A DNA stretch of 64,000 bases from Arthrobacter sp. fls2-241-R2A-200 (GCF_030209745.1 NZ_JARVRJ010000004.1:1-64000), one strand, 5' to 3'. Counted from the stretch's first letter, positions 16,358-25,724 are shown. The notes: generated by a model not told the origin, from the sequence alone. Made by a program: numbers and translations.

Positions 16358-19074
16358 TTCGCGGTCCTCCGGGTCTTCTTCACTGGGGCCCTTGCGGCCT
16401 CGGCGTTTGTCATCTCCTCATACATAGCAAAGAGGTCAGACAGTCTTTGCTCATCGGTCTCGTATCCGCGCTTGGAGTAGATCGAATCGACCAGCGAGTC
16501 CACCTCGGCGTGAGCTTGTCGCAGGTCACCCGGCATTTTGTCAGGGTCGTAGAGCTCCGCGAGAGTCTGCTCACAGTGGTACTCCCTCACGTCGAGCACC
16601 CGGAGTGCAGCGGCGGTGAGTTTCTCCGTTGTCGCATCTGACAGTGGCGGTATGGGGAAGTTGTTATAGACGATGGTGTTTGAATACCGATAGTCAGTCT
16701 TCATGCGGCCCCCGACAGCCCGGGTCCACGACATGTGCATTGCCGATGTCAAGAGTGAAAACAGCCATGGTTCAGCGTCGTAAACTGCGAACGCAAGATT
16801 TGAAACGACTGTGTCTTTGTCTAGGTAGCCTATGGGAACATACGCTCGACGCACGGATGAAACACTCGGCACGACAATAGAATCGGTGAGCTTGTATGCG
16901 CGTTGAAGAAAACGGTGCGGCTGTGCTGCAAACTTCTTGGAGATACTGCTAGCCTTCTCTGCCTCCCGTGCCTTTTGCACGAGTGCCATACGTTCGTGAA
17001 TATATTGAATGTTATGCGCTTCTTGGACTTCATCGTCGCGGATCCAGAGGCAGTAACGCTCGTCACCGTTGATGAATTCCGAAGCGCCTATGTACTTCTT
17101 AACAAAAGTTGCAGCTTCGGGGGCCATCGAGAGCAACCTGCCACGGTCTGCCTGGTTCAAGATGAGGTGGCCGCCGTCGGTTGGTTTCGACCCAAACACC
17201 ATCGGCGGAAGAGATCCTGAAATCGGCTTCGTTCGACGTCCGACGATGACGCTTGGCGCGTCAGCTAGGTAGCCGTTGATGTTTTTGGCTGAGATCTGGA
17301 GATCGTCTGCAAATATGTACTTCTGAGCTGATGTCTCGTTTCGCAAGCTGATCACTGCGACGGTCACACCGGCGTTCCGTTTGGCATTGTTCTCCCATTT
17401 GAACGAGGTGTATGCGAAGCCTATCTCAATCCCCATATTGAAGATCGTAGGAAATAAAAGGCTGACGTGTTCGCCCTGCGCGACTGAGTTCGTTGTGACG
17501 AATGCAAGTTGAGCACGAGTTTTGTTGATGTAGTCGGAGCCTTTCATGAACCAGAGAGATATGTAGTCAAGGTTTTTCGAGAATGGTCGACTTCCAAAAA
17601 CGTATGAAAAATCTGCCTTTTGTTCAGGCGATTGCATACTTGAGCCAACATATGGTGGGTTGCCGATCAGGTAGATCTCACCGTCGTCGTTCGGGCAGAT
17701 CGCGTTCCAGTCGACGCGCGTCGCATTGCCCTGCTTGATCTGGCCGGTTTCCTTGAGTGGGATCAGCGGGATCGAGACGTTGAACTTCTCCTTGAACTCC
17801 GTGTTCATCTGGTGCTTGGCGATCCACAGGGAAAGAATGGCGACCTCAACCGCGAAGTCGTCGATCTCGATCCCGTAGAAGTTCTCGATGTTGATTCTGG
17901 ACTCGGCGAATAGCACTTGGTGCTTGTCGTCCAGCTCGGCAAGGCGTTCGAGGACAGCGTGCTCGAGCTTTCGCAGCTCTTTATAGGCGATGATCAGGAA
18001 GTTGCCGGAGCCACACGCGGGATCGAAGACTTTGATGGCGCTGATCCGGTCGAGCAGCGCTTCAAGCTTCTTGACGGAGTCGAAGCTCTCGTCGAGATCG
18101 TCTTTCAACGCGTTCAGAAAGAGCGGCTCGATCGTCTTGAGGATGTTCGGAACCGAGGTGTAGTGCTGACCGAGGTCGCTGCGTTTGCCCGGTGTGACGA
18201 TCGCCTGGAACATCGAGCCGAAGATGTCCGGGTTGATCTCGCGCCAGATGAGCTTGCCGGCATTGATGAGCTCTTCTCGCGCCTGTTTGGTGAACATGGG
18301 CACCACGTGGTGCTCAGACATCGTGAACAGCCGGCCGTTGACGTAGGGGAACGCCGCGAGGTGTTTGGGCCTGCCGGACGCCTCTGCGGTGTCGAGCGCC
18401 GTGAACAGGTCTGTGAGGAAGTCCGCGGTGTCCGAGCCGTCGTCCAGCGTGTGAGACCCTACGGCGTTGGTGAACTGGTTCTCGGCAAAGATCCCGGTGT
18501 CCTCGGCGAAGTAGCAGAACAGCAGACGAGTGAAGAACAGGTTAAGCGCGTGGCGTCCACGTGGTTGCTTAAGAAGATCAGGGTTCGCGCGGAGCAGTTC
18601 ATCAAACAGCTTGCCCATGCGCTCGGCAGCCTTGACGTCTGCATGCGTTTCGGCGACGTACTGCGCCTTCTCCATTCCGGCCCAGGGCAGGAAGAAGGTG
18701 AAGTGCTGATCGATGTCCCTGATCGGGAATCCGATCGTCTCGCCGGTCTGGGTGTCCGTGGCGACGAGCTCGACGTAGTCGGTGACGATCACGAAGCGCG
18801 TGCTGTAGCGCACGACGTCCGGGGACGTCTTCAGTTCTTCCAGCACTTCCAGCGTGTCGCCAGATGTCTCCTTGAAGTAGACAACCTTCTTCTGCGCGAC
18901 CTCACCCCCTTGGTCAGCTGCGACGTTCAGATCGCCGTTGCGCAGGCGAGTGACGCTGCTCTGAGGCTTTCCGTAGGCGAGCAGGAGATCGAAGATGAAC
19001 TCGCGGTCGTACGTCTCACGGCCGGCGAGTGGTGCGACGCGCTCTTCGATGGCTTTCAGATTTAGCTTCGCCAC
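16354..19074 (-). CDS. N6-adenine DNA methyltransferase (MmeI/type IIG-like architecture)
   Basis: A 906-aa S-adenosylmethionine-dependent DNA methylase. Counting from GTG 19074, motif I DPACGSGNF lies at about 351-359 and motif IV NPPY at about 472-475, as in gamma-class adenine methylases. The helical stretch LNLFFTRLLFCYFAEDTGIF is typical of MmeI-like enzymes, but I see no D-ExK nuclease core at the N-terminus. The C-terminal third is the likely target recognition domain. GTG 19074 is preferred because AAGGA lies eight bases upstream; ATG 19095 has no ribosome site. The segment 16,650-17,650 looks clearly poorer in G+C than its surroundings. It is the first gene of the four-gene operon. 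Confidence 0.87.
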   Translation of the reverse strand: MAKLNLKAIEERVAPLAGRETYDREFIFDLLLAYGKPQSSVTRLRNGDLNVAADQGGEVAQKKVVYFKETSGDTLEVLEELKTSPDVVRYSTRFVIVTDYVELVATDTQTGETIGFPIRDIDQHFTFFLPWAGMEKAQYVAETHADVKAAERMGKLFDELLRANPDLLKQPRGRHALNLFFTRLLFCYFAEDTGIFAENQFTNAVGSHTLDDGSDTADFLTDLFTALDTAEASGRPKHLAAFPYVNGRLFTMSEHHVVPMFTKQAREELINAGKLIWREINPDIFGSMFQAIVTPGKRSDLGQHYTSVPNILKTIEPLFLNALKDDLDESFDSVKKLEALLDRISAIKVFDPACGSGNFLIIAYKELRKLEHAVLERLAELDDKHQVLFAESRINIENFYGIEIDDFAVEVAILSLWIAKHQMNTEFKEKFNVSIPLIPLKETGQIKQGNATRVDWNAICPNDDGEIYLIGNPPYVGSSMQSPEQKADFSYVFGSRPFSKNLDYISLWFMKGSDYINKTRAQLAFVTTNSVAQGEHVSLLFPTIFNMGIEIGFAYTSFKWENNAKRNAGVTVAVISLRNETSAQKYIFADDLQISAKNINGYLADAPSVIVGRRTKPISGSLPPMVFGSKPTDGGHLILNQADRGRLLSMAPEAATFVKKYIGASEFINGDERYCLWIRDDEVQEAHNIQYIHERMALVQKAREAEKASSISKKFAAQPHRFLQRAYKLTDSIVVPSVSSVRRAYVPIGYLDKDTVVSNLAFAVYDAEPWLFSLLTSAMHMSWTRAVGGRMKTDYRYSNTIVYNNFPIPPLSDATTEKLTAAALRVLDVREYHCEQTLAELYDPDKMPGDLRQAHAEVDSLVDSIYSKRGYETDEQRLSDLFAMYEEMTNAEAARAPVKKTRRTAK

Positions 19075-19428
19075 GTACGAATTCCTTGTGCGCATGCAAT
19101 ACCGTCAATGGTCGCTGGGCGCTTGGTACTCATGCGCCTGTCCTCGACTCCGACTGAATTACCGTCTGCGTAAGACCATGGTTCACGCACGTTGCTACTC
19201 CTTACATGGCAGGGCGGGACACACTGCCCCTCGTGATCTTATCCGGGACCTGGCCGCTGCTGATTTCCCCTCACCGCGTCACGCGAAGGCAGTCCTTCTC
19301 CATGCCCCGATAAGCGCACTTACCAGAGACCCGGTTCGAAGCCGCCCCGTCGATCGCGGGTATGGGGAATCGCCACTGACAGACCATTGCGACTTGGATT
19401 CTCCGGCCAGTGAGTCGAGACTGGAGTC
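19075..19428. other. Divergent promoter region between methylase operon and recombinase
   Basis: About 350 bases without a supported gene, between the minus-strand restriction-like operon and the plus-strand recombinase. It must hold both promoters. Only short frames occur (for example a 35-codon frame from about 19,205), without support. No terminator or clear repeat is visible. Confidence 0.5.
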
Positions 19429-20601
19429 ATGGCAGTACAGGTGAGGCTCGCAGCGCTCAGCGCTCCCACCGTCCCACCTGAACCGGAGGTGGACGACGAG
19501 CTGCGCGAGCTCGAAGAAATTTCGCGGTCTTTGGAAGGACACACGCTGTCTGCTGCCACCCGGCGCGCCTATGCCACGGCGTGGCGTGCCTTTGATGACT
19601 TCTGTACCGGCCACGGGCTGGAGGCGCTGCCTGCGCATCCGGAGACCGTGCGCTGGTACGTCGCCTGGATGTCCACGCAGCTCGATGACGACGGGCTCCC
19701 CCGGTTCTCCGTCGCGACGATCCGCCAGCGCCTGGCCGGTATCGGCGAGAGGCACCTCCGCGGCGGGCTTCTGGATCCCACGGCCCACCGCGGCGTGGTG
19801 GATCTCGTGCGCGGGCTGGCCAAGCTGCGGGCCACCAGGCCCCGGCGCAAGCGCCCTCTGCTTCTGGACGACGTGGTCCGGATCATCGCGGTGATGGAGC
19901 ACGACACATATCCGGCAGGCGTGTCAGCCACCAGGGACGCCCTGGCGGTGTGGCTCGGGTTCGCAGGGGCCCTGCGCAGGAGCGAGGCGGCGGCCCTGAC
20001 GCTGAACCGGCTCGAGCTGCACCCGGTCGATGGTGTCCACGTTCATGTGGGGGCCTCGAAGGCCGACCCGGAGAACGCGCTGCCGGACGTGGTCGTGCTG
20101 CCGTTCGGGAGCTCGCCGGCATCCTGTCCCCCGTGTGCGGTGCACCGTTGGGTCGTGCTGCTCGGGCTCGCCCGGCAGGACGACGCGCGCACACGGCGTC
20201 GCGGGATCATGCAGCAGCTGTTCTCGTACGGTCTCGAGGAGCACGTCTGCGGAGCCGCCGGCTCGACGGCGCTCATCAGCAGCGCCGACCTGGCCTCGGG
20301 CGCGCCCCTGCTCCGGGCAACGTACCGCAACAGGAAGGACGCCCGGATCCATGCACGGGCGGTGAGCGGCGACGCGCTGCACACGATGCTGCTCTCGCGC
20401 ATGGTCGAGGCGGGGATGAACCCTGCTGCCTACGGCTTCCACTCGCTGCGGGCCGGGCACGTCACCCAGGCGCGGCGCAACGGTGCGAGCACGGAGGAGA
20501 TCATGCGCGCCGGCCGGTGGAGCCGGGCAGCGACGGTAGACGTTTACGACCGCGAGTTCAATCCTGCGGCACGCAACAGCGTCATGCGTCTGGGGTTGTA
20601 G
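19429..20601 (+). CDS. Tyrosine recombinase/integrase of the element
   Basis: A 390-aa site-specific recombinase. After a helical N-terminal binding domain (SAATRRAYATAWRAFDDF), the catalytic part shows Arg183 in GALRRSEAAAL, His338 and Arg341 in FHSLRAGHVT, GRW in place of the usual GH, and the nucleophile Tyr373 in DVYDREF. It starts at ATG 19429 with GGAG just upstream. It is the only integrase-like gene in the visible part of the element and is the best candidate for integration into comM, although it lies about 10 kb from the junction. Its 3' end overlaps the XRE gene on the other strand by 20 bases, so expression of the two may interfere. Confidence 0.88.
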   Translation: MAVQVRLAALSAPTVPPEPEVDDELRELEEISRSLEGHTLSAATRRAYATAWRAFDDFCTGHGLEALPAHPETVRWYVAWMSTQLDDDGLPRFSVATIRQRLAGIGERHLRGGLLDPTAHRGVVDLVRGLAKLRATRPRRKRPLLLDDVVRIIAVMEHDTYPAGVSATRDALAVWLGFAGALRRSEAAALTLNRLELHPVDGVHVHVGASKADPENALPDVVVLPFGSSPASCPPCAVHRWVVLLGLARQDDARTRRRGIMQQLFSYGLEEHVCGAAGSTALISSADLASGAPLLRATYRNRKDARIHARAVSGDALHTMLLSRMVEAGMNPAAYGFHSLRAGHVTQARRNGASTEEIMRAGRWSRAATVDVYDREFNPAARNSVMRLGL

Positions 20602-21073
20602 ACCCCTCGATGCCGGGGGCAACCCGGTGCCCGTGCTGGTCGTCCTCCTCGACCGGGACGCGGGCGTCGATGCTTTCCATGAGGCGGAAGTCGACGACAC
20701 CTTTGAGTTGAGCGCCGCCGCCGAGCACTTGAATGGCCTTGGAGAGCCGCAGCACCTCCAGCCTGTTCTTCTCCCACTCGCGCTGGGCCGCTGCCAGGTC
20801 GGCGAGGTACTGCTGCAGCTGGGCCTCGCTCTCTGCCTCCGGATCCTCGGCGACCAGGATCGCCAGGGGGACGTCCAGGGCCTTGGAGGCGGCGACCGCC
20901 TCGTCCAGGCGGACGGCGCGGATTTGCTGCTCTATCCGGGTCACCGCCGAAGGGTCGACGTTCGTTCCAAGGATCTCGGCAATCCTGCGGGCCAGCTCAG
21001 CCTGGCTGATGCCCAGGCGTTCCCTCTCCTGTCGCAGTCGGCGGGCGAAGAGGTCTCCGGGCAAGGCGTTCAT
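20582..21073 (-). CDS. XRE-family helix-turn-helix regulator
   Basis: A 163-aa DNA-binding protein. The N-terminal 55 or so residues are a Cro/CI-type HTH (RRLRQERERLGISQAELARR, then DPSAVTRIEQQIRAVRLDEA). A helical, probably oligomerising C-terminus follows (QLQQYLADLAAAQREWEKNR). ATG 21073 is chosen because AGGAG lies ten bases upstream; the frame extends to 21244 without a better start. It is divergent from the transfer operon across 440 bases of repeat-rich sequence and is the natural candidate repressor of transfer, like the regulators of many integrative elements. Targets are inference. Confidence 0.85.
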   Translation of the reverse strand: MNALPGDLFARRLRQERERLGISQAELARRIAEILGTNVDPSAVTRIEQQIRAVRLDEAVAASKALDVPLAILVAEDPEAESEAQLQQYLADLAAAQREWEKNRLEVLRLSKAIQVLGGGAQLKGVVDFRLMESIDARVPVEEDDQHGHRVAPGIEGSTTPDA

Positions 21074-21515
21074 CTGGTTTGGGCTCCTGGTCGGGTACAT
21101 GGGCGCGAAGGGCTCAGCAAGAAGCGTATGCCGAGCCGTGCCGGAGCCGCACACCGCGCGCCCCGTCATGTGAAATCTACACGTTTTTGAGCAGAACGTC
21201 AGTCCTCCCGCCGACACCTCGTTTGCGCTGGTCTTCGAGCACATTCTGGACTCGTATCCGACTCGTCACTGATACGACTATGACTGATGACTCGAATGAT
21301 GTAGATTGGTCACTGAAGATGTGCACGTATACGAGTCCCTAGAGAGGGGTCGGCCGCATGATTGCAGGCATGTCGTCCCGCTCAACGGGGAGTCACGTCG
21401 CATCGGGAGAGACCATTGATAGGGCGCTGTGCTCTATCTAGGCGAATCGGTTGTGCCAGTCGCCTCGTGACACATGTCATGCAAGCGACCATTCGATAGG
21501 CGAGAGGAAAGAACC
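21074..21515. promoter_or_regulatory. Regulatory region before the transfer genes
   Basis: This 440-base divergent region lies between the XRE regulator and the first transfer gene. Between 21,245 and 21,300 the words GACTCGT (twice) and GACTCGA, plus GACTATGACTGATGA, recur within about 50 bases. At 21,418-21,438, GATAG and CTATC form an inverted repeat with an 11-base spacer. ATTCGATAG lies just before the ribosome site of 21,516. These are candidate operators and promoters; an origin of transfer here is possible but unproven. Confidence 0.55.
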
Positions 21516-21899
21516 ATGACGAAGATTTACGAGGCGGCACTCGAGCGGGTCGCCCTGCCCACCGCGGCCTGGGACCTGACGAGCTTCCTGGAGAACGCGA
21601 AGTCCCAGATCCAGCTCTGGGGCGGGCTGCTGCTCATGCTCCTGGGTGCGGTCGGACTGGTCTGGGGCGGCGTGCTCCTGATCAAGAAGCTGATGGCCAC
21701 CCCGCAGTCCGCGGGCCAGCAGCAGGGCTGGGGCACCATCGCCCTGCTCATCCTGGTCGGCGGCGCGCTCGGCACCGGTGGGTGGTCGCTGATCAACACC
21801 ATCGGCTCCGGCGGCCAGAAGACCCTCGAGGACCTCGGCGGCGGCTCTGTCCTCGTGCAGACGGTCAGCCACGTACTGACCAGCGGCGTCCTGGGCTAA
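21516..21899 (+). CDS. Small two-helix membrane protein, first transfer gene
   Basis: A 127-aa protein with two hydrophobic segments, roughly residues 35-58 (GGLLLMLLGAVGLVWGGVLL) and 73-93 (WGTIALLILVGGALGTGGW), and a short C-terminal tail. ATG 21516 has GAGGAAAG at the right spacing; the frame begins earlier at 21474 without a ribosome site. Size and two-helix layout resemble VirB2/TrbC-like pilins or small T4SS channel proteins, but no family motif confirms that. A strong terminator follows, allowing its output to be set separately from the genes downstream. Confidence 0.75.
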   Translation: MTKIYEAALERVALPTAAWDLTSFLENAKSQIQLWGGLLLMLLGAVGLVWGGVLLIKKLMATPQSAGQQQGWGTIALLILVGGALGTGGWSLINTIGSGGQKTLEDLGGGSVLVQTVSHVLTSGVLG

Positions 21900-21949
21900 G
21901 CCCGGCGCGGCAGGAATCAACGGCCGGGCACACAAAGCGTCGACGGACC

Positions 21950-21996
21950 GCACCGGGTCGGTTGAGGTCACCAGGCCTCAACCGGCCCGGTGCGTC
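21950..21996 (+). terminator. Strong terminator-like hairpin
   Basis: The arm GCACCGGGTCGGTTGAGG, ending at 21967, pairs almost perfectly with CCTCAACCGGCCCGGTGC starting at 21976, followed by GTCGTTT. It separates the 127-aa membrane protein from the next gene. Confidence 0.75.
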
Positions 21997-22072
21997 GTTT
22001 CCGGGGTCGGACGACGGGCGCTGACGACGAGCAGGACAGGCAGAGCAAGGAACAGGACGAACGGGAACGGAC

Positions 22073-23374
22073 ATGGGGATCAAGGACAAGGCGCTGGCCT
22101 TCGGCAAGCGGTTCAAGCTCGACTCGCACCACGCAATCGAGCGCTTCGGGGTGTTCTTCGGCATCTTCGCTGTGATGGGGCTGGTCGTGGTGGCCGGCTC
22201 GGGTGCCGCCGCCTTCAAGGCGGGCAGCGACGCGGTGTCGCACACCGCGCTCTACAACACCGAGTTCACCTCCTCGAAGACCCAGCTCAAGGGCACGGTC
22301 GACGGGGTCTACACCAATCACACCGGCAACAGGGCACTGGTCATGATGCACTTCCCCGCCAGCGCGGCGATCTCGTACAACGCGGCGGACTACCAGGCCT
22401 TCCTGCTGGGCACCAACGACAAGCTGCAGACCGAGAAGGTCAGTACCAGCGGAATCAGGGGCACCTTCCACGTTTTCGGCTCGACCGGTTACGTCGGGGT
22501 CCTCCTGGACGCGGACCGGCCCTTCGACCGGCAGGTGCTCAACCTGACCGTCCGCGCGAACGCCGAGCTGACCTACGACGAGCGGCAGCAGAGCAGGGAT
22601 GACCAGGTCGTGGGCGACTCGAGCTTCAAGAAGTACGACCAGTGGCGCGTGATCATCAACCCGGGTGCGTCGGGCACCACCGACATCCCGGCCCTGGACG
22701 CGGCCAGCTTCGACCCGGCCCGGGCCTATTACGACGTCGTGCTGAAGACCCAGGAGCAGCAGACGCGGGACAAGCTCGACCAGAAGCTGCTCGCGATGCG
22801 CACGAGCCTGAAGCAGGTCGAGTCGTACACCTCCGACCTGGCGACCACCAAGGTCGATGGGCTCTTCCTCCGTCCGCCGGCCGTTCCGACCTCCATCGCA
22901 GGTGATCAGGTGGCTGGTGTCTCGGCGGCCGAGGCCAAGGACGGGAAAGCGACGCTGGAGCTGAAGACGGGCCATGTCGTGCCCGGCGGATTCGACTTCA
23001 ACTGGCGCGCGGGCAACGTCTATGCCGGCTACCTCGACACGCTCGTGCCCGCCGGTAAGGGCTATGTGCAGTTCCTCGCCGACAAGCGCGCCGAGGGCAG
23101 CGACAGCACGAGCCAGCAGGTCTCGGACATGAAGTGGGTCCTCTCCGACGGCACCGACCTGAAGAAGGACTACCGGTCCTCCGATGTGACGATGCGCCCG
23201 CTCACGAACGTGATGAACAACCTCTCTCAGGCCTACCAGGACTACGGCAAGGCCAAGTCGGAGTACCAGTCCGGGCTTCTGCTCGAGCTGCTCGGCCTGG
23301 ACGTGAAGCTGCGCGATGTGCAGTCCAACAGCACTGCGAACTCGGCCGGGGACTTCCTGACCGTCTATCACTGA
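22073..23374 (+). CDS. Membrane-anchored protein of the transfer module
   Basis: A 433-aa protein with one N-terminal membrane helix (residues 24-46, FGVFFGIFAVMGLVVVAGSG) and a large, probably extracytoplasmic part. It includes a long helical stretch (LKTQEQQTRDKLDQKLLAMR). I do not recognise the family. Topology and position between the small membrane protein and the cell-wall hydrolase suggest a structural part of the transfer channel. The sequence has no obvious cysteine pair, lipobox or catalytic motif. It is followed at 59 bases by the hydrolase gene without a terminator, so the two are probably co-transcribed. Confidence 0.7.
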   Translation: MGIKDKALAFGKRFKLDSHHAIERFGVFFGIFAVMGLVVVAGSGAAAFKAGSDAVSHTALYNTEFTSSKTQLKGTVDGVYTNHTGNRALVMMHFPASAAISYNAADYQAFLLGTNDKLQTEKVSTSGIRGTFHVFGSTGYVGVLLDADRPFDRQVLNLTVRANAELTYDERQQSRDDQVVGDSSFKKYDQWRVIINPGASGTTDIPALDAASFDPARAYYDVVLKTQEQQTRDKLDQKLLAMRTSLKQVESYTSDLATTKVDGLFLRPPAVPTSIAGDQVAGVSAAEAKDGKATLELKTGHVVPGGFDFNWRAGNVYAGYLDTLVPAGKGYVQFLADKRAEGSDSTSQQVSDMKWVLSDGTDLKKDYRSSDVTMRPLTNVMNNLSQAYQDYGKAKSEYQSGLLLELLGLDVKLRDVQSNSTANSAGDFLTVYH

Positions 23375-23432
23375 GCGCGCTCCACGGAGCGGGCAGTCAC
23401 CACCCAGGCATCGAGCCGGAAAGGACAAGCTT

Positions 23433-25724
23433 ATGGCCATCGACCAGCCGACGCGGCGGGATGACCCGGCCCGGCGCGCTGCATCGCCCCGCGGGGACCG
23501 CAGGTCCGCCGACGGGGGTGCGAAGGAGGAGTCGCAGCCACCTCGTCGTGAGGGGTCCGGCGTACGCCGCGCCGGGCCCCGTACCGGAGCGGCCTCCGCT
23601 CCTTCCCCGTCCGGGGATGCAGCCAAGGGTCTGCCGAAAACCCCGGGGGCCTCCCCCGCGCCGCAGCCCGTGGACCCGACGCCTGCGGGCCGCGGGTCGA
23701 AGCACCTGGGAGCCGCACCGGCCCCGGACGCAGCGGCTGCCGCTGGCAAGGCCACAGGTGCGGCCGACACAGCCAGCAAGACCAGCAAGGCCGCCAAGGC
23801 TGCCAAGAGCCTCGACGGTGTCGCCGCCGGGGCGGCCGGGGGAGCTGCCCGCAAGGCGGTCGAGGGTGACGGCAGCAGCGCGGTCCGCCGCGGTGCCGGC
23901 CGGTACGCGGGAGCGGCTGCCTCGGGAGCTGTCGCCGGGGCGCAGGCCGGAGCCGCCGCCGGTGGTGTCGGCGCGCTGCCCGGGGCAGCGGTCGGCGCTG
24001 CCAAGAATGTGGGCCTGGAGACCGGCAAGGATGTTGTCGACGGTGCGTCCAAGGTCACCGGCGGAGGTCCGGACGCCGAGCCTGCCGACAAGCGGCTCGG
24101 TGCCGGGGGCACCGGCTACGAGCGGACCTCGCAGAAGGAGAAGGACGGCCAGCTGCTGTCCAAGACCGCCAGGGGTGTCGCCGTCGGCGGCACCGCGGCG
24201 GCCGCTCCCCCGGCTGCGGGGCTTCTCATGGTCATGGCCTTCCTGAAGTGGCTCAAGACCATGTTCTTCGCGATGCTCGCGATGGCCGCCAACGCGGCCA
24301 GCATGATCTGGGGTTTCATCCTTGGGATCGCCAAGGCGGTCGGGCACACGATCGCCGCACCGTTCATCGCACTGGGCGGGCTGGTCGGCAAGGCGGCAGG
24401 AGCCGTGTTCGGGGTCACCGTGACGGCCACCGTCGCCCCGGTGGCCACGGCCGCATCCGGGGTGGCTGCGACCGTTGCCGCGGTGGCTGTGCTCAGCACG
24501 GTCCTCACGGGTGTGCTCGACCAGGCCGGCCTCGATGGCGGCCGCGGCTCGACCATGACCAACTGCATCGTCAATGTCAGCCGCAACGGCCCCGGCGCTG
24601 ACGTCCCGGCGAACACCGAGGCGAACGCCCGGGCGGTCTACTCCGTGCTGAAGACCTGGGGTATGCCCGAGGAGAACATCGCGGGCATCCTGGGCAACTG
24701 GTCGCAGGAGTCGGGCGTGGACCCCACCAGCGTGGAGGGCATCTACAACGAGCCCTACCAGATCGGCCCGCGCAAGCAGACCGCCTGGGACGGGAACTTC
24801 ACCCACATCCCCGGCCAGTCGCACGGCGGCATCGGTCTGGGCCAGTGGTCGAACGGGCGCACCACGATGCTCCTGGATTATGCCAAGTCCAAGAACCTGG
24901 ACTGGTACACCATCAAGGCCCAGCTGGCATTCATGGCGGAGGGCGACAGCCCGGGGGACGTGGCCGTGTTCAAGGACATGATCAAGACCTCGCAGGGCTC
25001 TCCCTCTGCTGCTGCACTGCACTTCCACGACAAGTGGGAGCGCTCGGCCGACAACGCTTCACAGCTGCAGCAGCGTAAGGCCGACGCCGAGATGTGGTTC
25101 GGCAAGATGAGCGGCTGGACCGTCGACACCTCGGTCGTGGGCGGGGTTCAGGACATCGTGGGCGGCATTGTCGACACGGTCGGCAGCGGGATCCGCTCCG
25201 TCTTCGGCAACTGCGACAGCGACACCAAGGTGCGCCCGGGCAGCCTCGTCGACGGCGGCATGAACGAGGAGCAGGCCCGGCAGCTGATCGACCTGTACAA
25301 CCAGGAGGGCGACAAGTTCCTGGACGACAAGTACGGCGCTAGCGGACCGGGCTCCTGCGGCGACAACCACGCCATGAACTGCGTGTCGTTCTCGGTCTAC
25401 TTCATGAACAAGTACACCTCGTTCCAGCAGTACCCGCCGGGCGACGGCATCCAGACAGCCCACGCGATCGCGTCCATGACGGGCAAGCAGGTCTCGAGTA
25501 CGCCGACGGCGTACTCGGTCGGTTCCGGGCCGGGTACGGGGTCCGCGGGCCACACCCTCGTGGTGCTGGGCGTGCAGGGCGACAAGGTCATCCTCGGTGA
25601 GGCCGGCTACTGCGCGTTCATGGGCCGCGTTCGCGTTGACAGTGCGGAGCGGATGAAGTCCGAGGGGTGGGTGTTCGTCGACGTCACGGACCTCATCACC
25701 ACGGGCGGCAACCTGCCGGCGTAG
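23433..25724 (+). CDS. Bifunctional cell-wall hydrolase of the transfer apparatus (lysozyme-like plus CHAP-like)
   Basis: A 763-aa protein that probably opens peptidoglycan for conjugation. Residues 1-230 are Pro/Ala/Gly-rich and disordered. Residues 250-365 contain several hydrophobic segments. Residues 395-550 form a phage tail lysozyme-type domain (VYSVLKTWGMPEENIAGILG, NWSQESGVDP, GGIGLGQWSNGR). Residues about 640-760 look like a CHAP/NlpC-type Cys-His hydrolase, with Cys in MNCVSFSVYFMNKY and His in SAGHTLVVLG. This two-enzyme layout recalls VirB1/Tn916 Orf14-like transfer hydrolases, here with internal membrane segments like a VirB6 fusion, which is speculative. A strong terminator follows. 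Confidence 0.8.
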   Translation: MAIDQPTRRDDPARRAASPRGDRRSADGGAKEESQPPRREGSGVRRAGPRTGAASAPSPSGDAAKGLPKTPGASPAPQPVDPTPAGRGSKHLGAAPAPDAAAAAGKATGAADTASKTSKAAKAAKSLDGVAAGAAGGAARKAVEGDGSSAVRRGAGRYAGAAASGAVAGAQAGAAAGGVGALPGAAVGAAKNVGLETGKDVVDGASKVTGGGPDAEPADKRLGAGGTGYERTSQKEKDGQLLSKTARGVAVGGTAAAAPPAAGLLMVMAFLKWLKTMFFAMLAMAANAASMIWGFILGIAKAVGHTIAAPFIALGGLVGKAAGAVFGVTVTATVAPVATAASGVAATVAAVAVLSTVLTGVLDQAGLDGGRGSTMTNCIVNVSRNGPGADVPANTEANARAVYSVLKTWGMPEENIAGILGNWSQESGVDPTSVEGIYNEPYQIGPRKQTAWDGNFTHIPGQSHGGIGLGQWSNGRTTMLLDYAKSKNLDWYTIKAQLAFMAEGDSPGDVAVFKDMIKTSQGSPSAAALHFHDKWERSADNASQLQQRKADAEMWFGKMSGWTVDTSVVGGVQDIVGGIVDTVGSGIRSVFGNCDSDTKVRPGSLVDGGMNEEQARQLIDLYNQEGDKFLDDKYGASGPGSCGDNHAMNCVSFSVYFMNKYTSFQQYPPGDGIQTAHAIASMTGKQVSSTPTAYSVGSGPGTGSAGHTLVVLGVQGDKVILGEAGYCAFMGRVRVDSAERMKSEGWVFVDVTDLITTGGNLPA

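Noticed and set aside
19205..19312. A 35-codon frame upstream of the recombinase
   Set aside because: Short, with no ribosome site and no conserved feature; more likely part of the divergent promoter region.
21968..25028. Minus-strand frames of 714 and 543 codons opposite the transfer genes
   Set aside because: Ala/Pro/Arg-rich antisense readings of the GC-rich hydrolase gene and its neighbour; the plus strand has recognisable lysozyme and CHAP-like segments.
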